Position numbers and translations under genes: made by a program. The notes below the pieces were generated by a model. It was given only the letters and a program-made list of their open reading frames with translations, did not search any database and was not told the origin of the DNA. Source: Gordionus sp. m RMFG-2023 (lineage: Eukaryota; Nematomorpha; Gordioida; Chordodea; Parachordodidae). From it: a stretch of 64,000 bases of DNA. Within the stretch, counting starts at the first letter, position 1. Each line of letters starts with the position of its first letter. The stretch is taken from NCBI RefSeq assembly GCF_954871325.1, contig NC_088778.1:3009743-3073742 (forward strand). The letters are read 5' to 3'. Below, piece by piece: positions 58,581-64,000 of this stretch.

Positions 58581-60315
58581 AGAGTTGTTTCTTTTATTAA
58601 TTATAGACACAAAACACATTTATTAACTAAGAAGAAAAATATTACTCTAAAAATGATAACCTGATTATTTGATCAAAAACATGTAAATTAAAAATTGTGG
58701 AAACTATAGAGGATATTTCCATTACATATTGGCCCATACATATTTAGTACTTCTGATGATGACCGATTAATACTAACCTTTAAATTGTTTTTTTTTATGT
58801 TTATATAAATTGATTTTTTTTTACAAATCGTAAAGATTGATTTTTTTTATATAAATTATTATGTTAATATGAAAATTGTTATATAAGCATGATATTTTAG
58901 TTTTAAAATAGATGTAAAAATTTTAAAATAAATTAAATAAAATTAAACTCGTAACTTTTATTTATTCTTAGTAAACTTTAACTTCTATAATTTTTTTATA
59001 GCAGTATGTCAATCTTGGCAATTTTTCCATATTTAGCAGTTAGTTTATTTTTTTAAATATTAATTAACGGATTGACGCTCTAAATATACGTTAATTGTTT
59101 GAGAAACTCTAAAATTTTAAGATACTTGTATCTAAATATTTAATTAAAACTTTCAAGTTATAACAATCTTTTTATAATAAAAAAAAACTATATAGTATAA
59201 CATAAATTTAAAAAATATTATACATTACCGAATTGTAGTTTATACTGATACATTGTGTCATTGAGCACATCTAAAAAATAGAAAATTTATAAATGTTTAA
59301 TCTTATGTGTTGAGCATCTTCATAAATTGGTATATATGATTTTTGATTAAGCCTTTCAATTTGATTAGACTTGATACCCATATTTTTTTCTGTTTTCAGT
59401 CTCATTGAAAAGTTTCTAGTTCATCTATTAAAGGTAATTATTTTGAAATAAAATTGTAAATTTTCCATAATAATTTTAAGATTGAGACCATTTTAAATAT
59501 AATTTCTTTCTCTAATTTTACATCACAAGACATTTAAATTTTAGTCATATATCATGAGTATAATATTGAGATGTGATTAATGTTACTTTATCATTATTAA
59601 AATCAAATCATTAAAAATAATAAATTCTTGTTGCACATTTTTATCCACCCCTTTTTTTCAAAACTAAATTACATCTAAAGTAAATTTTCCTTGCCCTCTT
59701 TTAAACCAGGTTCTTCTTAGTAATCAAATAAATCTGAACAGTATTTATCAATTGATTTTATTATAAAATTAAATCCATTTCCAAAGTGAGGGTGTTGCCA
59801 AAGTCAATATCTTATTTCTTTTTAAAAAAATATTCCTTAAGTATATAAAAATAATTGGAAAAATATAAATAAACTAACCAAAAATTTAAAATACATGCTA
59901 AATAATTTTAAATACAGCCCCAATCAATAAAAATTAACTATTGAGTACCCAAAAATTAAAAAGGCCTACCAATTGTTTTATCAACTGTCATTTTAATAAA
60001 AACACTGCCAATTTGATTAATTTTAGCTCATTTTTAAAAAATTTCCCAAATAATAGGTTGTCTTAGGTTTATTGAGTTAATCTTGTGAGCATGTTCAAAT
60101 TTGAAAATCTTCAATTTGTGAAGATTTTGAAACTCACAAACATTAAGCTAAATTTTCTCAACAGATTTGGGGTTAGTATCTAATTGTCCTTAAGTTAACC
60201 TTCAGGCCTTAACATGAACCATTTGAACAAAAAAACATTTAAAGCTTGGTAGCTAATACTTGATTTTGATTAATAAGATAATAAAGTAAAAGTAATAACT
60301 TAAATTCATTCAATC
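58581..60315. other. A+T-rich stretch, nothing recognised
   Basis: No coding region or repeat family was recognised. Confidence 0.4.
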
Positions 60316-60665
60316 TTTTAATCATAGTAACAAATAGAATATTTTGTGCAAACTTAAAATAAATATAATTTCATTTATGTAATGGTAGAATCATAATATA
60401 AGCAGAAGTTTTTCTTATTCATAATTATATCTTAAAATATTACAATTATAGTAACAAATAAAATATTTTGTGCAAACTTAAAATAAAATATAATTTCATT
60501 TATATAATGGTGGAATCATATTATAAGCAGCAGTTTTTCTTATTTATTATTATTAACATATTTTAATCATAGTCAAATAAAATATTTTGTGCAAACTTAA
60601 AATAAATATATTTGCATTTATGTAATGATGGAATCTTAATATAAGCAGTTGTTTTTCTTACTTGT
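60316..60665. repeat. tandem repeat, ~120-bp unit, 3 copies
   Basis: Three units share AATATTTTGTGCAAACTTAAA, TTCATTTATGTAATGGTRGA and TAAGCAG-GTTTTTCTTA, at about 60316-60421, 60440-60543 and 60560-60664. Confidence 0.93.
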
Positions 60666-61833
60666 CATTCTCTTATAGCTTCAATAAAATTTTTTTATTT
60701 TAGGACATTATTCCCCCCAACAATCAATAAAATTTACATGTTTAAAATTATCTTCTGAAGGTACCATGTTATTTAATTCATATTTATAATTTCATAGAAA
60801 AAATCATTCCATTTTCCTATTGCCAAACTGTGAATTAGTTGTGTTAAATTTTTTTATTTGTCAATTGAATTACATATAGATATGTTTCTAGGAATCTTTC
60901 CTTATCTTTATTAGCACGTTGGTCATAGACATACCCAAAGGTAGCGTACGTTAATTGTATGAATCCTCCATATTATGCCGATTTTTTTCTTCTTAAGGAT
61001 TACCAACAAACCTTGTAACCCAAAAATGAAGTTATAGGAGTGTGATACTACACACGAGCTATATATGTTTTGTAATGAGTTAATGAGTATAGCATTGAAA
61101 GAAATTGAATATAAGAATATAAAAGGTCTTCCAAAATTTAATAATTATTCTTAATTAAATAAATTTGATTAGAGATTCGTAAATACTAAATTAATTAATG
61201 TCTAGTGAAATCATTTTTAAGTTTCCTGGGAAGGAAGAATAGTTATAGGTATCGGGCCCATCCATTTGAATATCTATAACTTTATAAATCATGAGCAATT
61301 TTTTTTATATCATTTATTAATATATTACTCTCCAAAATTAAATATGAAAAACCTATATAAAAAAATATAATTGTTGAAATTTTATTAAACACCTAAATTA
61401 TATTAGTAGCAAGATATCTTATTTTTTAACTGAAAAAACTAAAAAATATAATTAATCTGAATATAATTATAACAAAATATAATTTAAAAGAAGTTAAAAT
61501 ACAAATAATTTAATTAAAAATATATTATAATATATCCATTTTTACACATTTTCCTAAATAACTAATATTCTTTTATCAATAAATTAATGTAAAATAGGTG
61601 GCATGAAGTTTTGAAAGGGTTATATTGGTAAATAAAAAATAATTATTAGCAGAGTCAAAACAGATTCTTAAAATATTTAAAATCAATAATAATTTATTTT
61701 TACGCTGATAATCAACTAATAAGTTGCAATAGAGATTGTAAAAATTCCTCTCTCATAAGATCTTCAATGCAACTGGATTCAAGGAAAAATAAAAATGTCA
61801 TATATTGGAGATGGGTTTCTGCAGAAAAAGTTT
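60666..61833. other. A+T-rich upstream region of the U2 gene
   Basis: No gene was recognised. The last ~150 bp should hold the snRNA promoter (a proximal element near -55), but I cannot pick out a known motif without a species-specific consensus. Confidence 0.4.
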
Positions 61834-62022
61834 ATCGCTTCTCGGCCTCTTGGCTAAGATCAAAGTGTAGTATCTGTTCTTATCAGCTTAATATCTGGTA
61901 CGTCCCCTAATGGGGACCAGTATATTAAACTCATTTTTGGAAATTTTGGGGAGGTGCTCTGGGCTTGCTCATCCCTCCCCTAAGGGTCAACCTGGTATTG
62001 CAGTACCTCCAGGAGTGGCCCA
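61834..62022 (+). ncRNA. U2: U2 spliceosomal snRNA
   Basis: The 5' end ATCGCTTCTCGGCCTCTTGG is the conserved start of U2. The branch-site recognition sequence GTGTAGTATCTGTTCTTATC is present, and stem IIa/b can form (GGTACGTCCCC / GGGGACCAGT). The Sm site reads ATTTTTGG. A stem GGGGAGG / CCTCCCC and the final hairpin CCTGGTATTGC...CCTCCAGG follow. Length is about 189 nt, as in animals (human 188). One base is odd: the usual GATCAAGTGTAGTA reads GATCAAAGTGTAGTA, with one extra A between the U6-pairing part and the branch-site part. Everything else can pair, so it looks usable, but a pseudogene copy cannot be excluded. Confidence 0.95.
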
Positions 62023-62771
62023 AAACAATAAATTAATCAATTTAGAACTTTTAGTAATTGGGAAAAAACTAGTTTTTTTTTTAAAATTAATTGAAATTTA
62101 AAATAACTATAAATATTGCTTTAAGATTAACTTTATTCGGTAAAAAAAATTAAAACATGAACATTTATATACACTATTGAATTAAAAATATATATTAAAA
62201 ACAAAAAAATACATATAATTAAAAGAAGGGAAATTAAGAAAAAACAAATGTGTTTTAATTTAGCTTACAATAAAAAAATCATTAAATAAAAATTATACCG
62301 CCAAAATAGTTATACCAATAGCCACTCCTACAAGTATTTTAAATTTTTTTTAATCCCGAAATCATGCATGAAGATAATCATGTTCATCCATTAAACACTT
62401 ATATAAATCCTCAGAAACAAATATTACTAATACTCTATAAACTGTTAAGGCTGACAGCTTATTACAAAATATTTTTATTGATATTGAAGGCAATCATTGT
62501 ACACAATTTAAGTATGAAACCCTTATTCAAAATTTTATATACATTTATTTTTTAATTACCATTACCTTAAATTTCTTATGAATGTTTAAATTTGTCAAAG
62601 TTATAGCACTTATTTAATATTCAATAAAAAGTGCAACAAAAAGTTTTGTTTTGATTATAATGTGTGAGTGATTTGTATTTAATTTAAGGAAGACTGCTAA
62701 AATGACTTAAATCACATTTTATCAAAATTCATTAAATTTATAATAATTTTTATTATAGAAATATACAAAAG
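62023..62771. other. A+T-rich spacer, nothing recognised
   Basis: No gene was recognised downstream of U2. Short frames here look like chance. Confidence 0.4.
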
Positions 62772-62893
62772 TATAAATATGAAGATAATATATAAAATTA
62801 TAAATATGAAAATAATATATAAAATTATAAATATGAAAATAATATATAAAATTATAAATATGAAAATAATATATAAAATTATAAATATGAAGG
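62772..62893. repeat. 27-bp minisatellite, about 4.5 copies
   Basis: The unit TATAAATATGAAAATAATAT plus ATAAAAT repeats almost perfectly. A minus-strand frame with repeated HIYNFIYYF is the product of the repeat. Confidence 0.95.
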
Positions 62894-62937
62894 GAAAATT
62901 TCATTTTAAATTCAAAAATTTGTTTCTGATTGACTAT

Positions 62938-63135
62938 ATCATTTAACATATCTTGTGTGTTTGGCTCTAAATCCTAATAATAGATTACTATATAGTTCTA
63001 ATTTAATGTTACAATACTTGTGATGATATTTGTACATTTAATATATCTTGGATGTTTGGCTCTATTCCTAACATAGATTATTATATAGTTCCTATTTCAT
63101 GTTATAATACATGTGGAGATATTTGTACATTAATA
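62938..63135. repeat. tandem duplication, ~97-bp unit, 2 copies
   Basis: Two adjacent units share CATTTAAYATATCTTG, TGTTTGGCTCTA, TATATAGTTC and GATATTTGTACATT, about 85% identical by eye. Confidence 0.88.
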
Positions 63136-63918
63136 GCATCCTTAGATTGTTTTAAACTGAAACTTGCTTCAGTGTGCTTACATATATCCTATACATTTTC
63201 TTTTAGCCAGTAAAGATCTTCAATAAATTTATGTAATATTTTAAATAAAAATGGGGAAAAAATAACTATTTTTTTAAATTTTTTAAAAAATGTGATTTTT
63301 AATTAATAAATTATATAAAAAAATCACCAAATAAAAATTATAGCATCAAAATAATTATATCAAATCAATATCTCCATAAAGTTGTTATAGAATTAGAATA
63401 ATTTTTTTTTTTGATTATTTAAATTTAAAAACTTTTTATTGAAGGAAATATTAAGCAGAAAAAATAATTTATGTCCTATATAAGAGTCTCCTTGAAAATT
63501 AAAAGGTATTAGTATAAATAATAATAACTCTTTAATTAAGTTCTATATCTCTTATAAATAATTTTGATCAGATAAATTTATGTTAGAATATTCAAGTACT
63601 TCACGAAAATTAGAAGACTGTTTTATATTAGCATTGTTTAACGGCCCCCATTAAAAATTTTTTACACGTATATAGCAGAAATGTTTGGATCTCTATTTGC
63701 TAAATCTCGAAACTAGCTTAATATTAATTTGGTTATAATCTTAATAAAAAAATCGACCCAAAATAACCTTTTATATGTATCCCTTATATTATTCAAAAAT
63801 TTATTGATCAGACCATAATTACTTCTTATATTTATTAATTTTTGGATTATAGAAAAGTATTTTTTTTTAAATAAAATATTTCTCTACTATTTAATGATTA
63901 ATATATATATCAGAGACC
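63136..63918. other. A+T-rich stretch, nothing recognised
   Basis: No coding region or repeat was recognised. Confidence 0.4.
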
Positions 63919-64000
63919 TGCAGGCCCGGCCCTAAATCCAGCCCGGCCGTATTTAAAATTTTTTAAATATACCCGGGCCGGGCCTAAAAAATTTTTTTAA
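63919..64000. mobile_element. GACCTGCAG-family MITE, left end, cut by the window edge
   Basis: Starts GACCTGCAGGCCCGGCCC and continues with CAGCCCGGCCG and CCCGGGCCGGGCC, the clearest copy of the GC-rich end seen at 1071 and 2003. The right end lies outside the window. Confidence 0.5.

Noticed and set aside
61910-62101. 63-codon frame across the U2 gene
   Set aside because: Overlaps the structured snRNA; chance frame.
62722-62949. 75-codon minus-strand frame with HIYNFIYYF repeats
   Set aside because: Product of the 27-bp minisatellite.

Overview
The window is very A+T-rich (about three quarters by eye) eukaryotic nuclear DNA. Several things point to an animal, most likely an invertebrate: a six-exon PIMT gene with GT-AG introns as short as 45 bp, a U2 snRNA gene, an R2-type LINE, two Ty3/gypsy elements of the K02A2.6/Mag type, and many hAT, Helitron and Mutator-like pieces. 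I cannot name the species from sequence alone.

Host genes are few. A complete protein-L-isoaspartate O-methyltransferase gene (PCMT1/PIMT, 235 residues) can be assembled on the minus strand from six exons between 3352 and 10623. Its last intron is 6.3 kb long and filled with transposon debris. A U2 snRNA gene lies at 61834-62022. Everything else that looks coding belongs to, or lies inside, a mobile element.

Layout: 1-3350, intergenic DNA with small GC-rich inverted-repeat elements and a hAT relic. 3352-10623, PCMT1, whose last intron holds a palindromic pair of R2-like LINE copies (4836-7486) and an inverted-repeat element (7487-8988). 11002-12497, a decayed hAT with a perfect 8-bp target duplication. 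13047-23604, Ty3/gypsy element B (broken), with younger Ty3/gypsy element A (13093-19356) inserted in one of its LTRs. 23690-25490, relics and a pentanucleotide microsatellite. 26401-51344, a 24.9-kb inverted-repeat element. 51428-55554, a probable hAT with a second hAT (52163-54384) nested in it. 55555-64000, mostly featureless A+T-rich DNA with short tandem repeats, the U2 gene, and a GC-rich MITE end at the window edge.

The most interesting object is the 24.9-kb element. Both ends are arrays of a ~41-bp minisatellite in opposite orientation (2.6 kb left, 0.9 kb right). The outermost ~130 bp match as true terminal inverted repeats, and the element is bounded by a perfect 9-bp duplication (TATTATTTC). 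That is the anatomy of Foldback/Phantom-type Mutator-like elements, but far larger than the classical ones. Inside are a multi-exon PHD-finger plus OTU-protease gene, BTB-domain gene fragments in a palindrome, a non-autonomous Helitron, and two further foldback-like structures. Palindromic duplication recurs across the window: in the LINE, the BTB fragment, the nested hAT transposase, the 44.3-kb foldback and the minisatellite itself.
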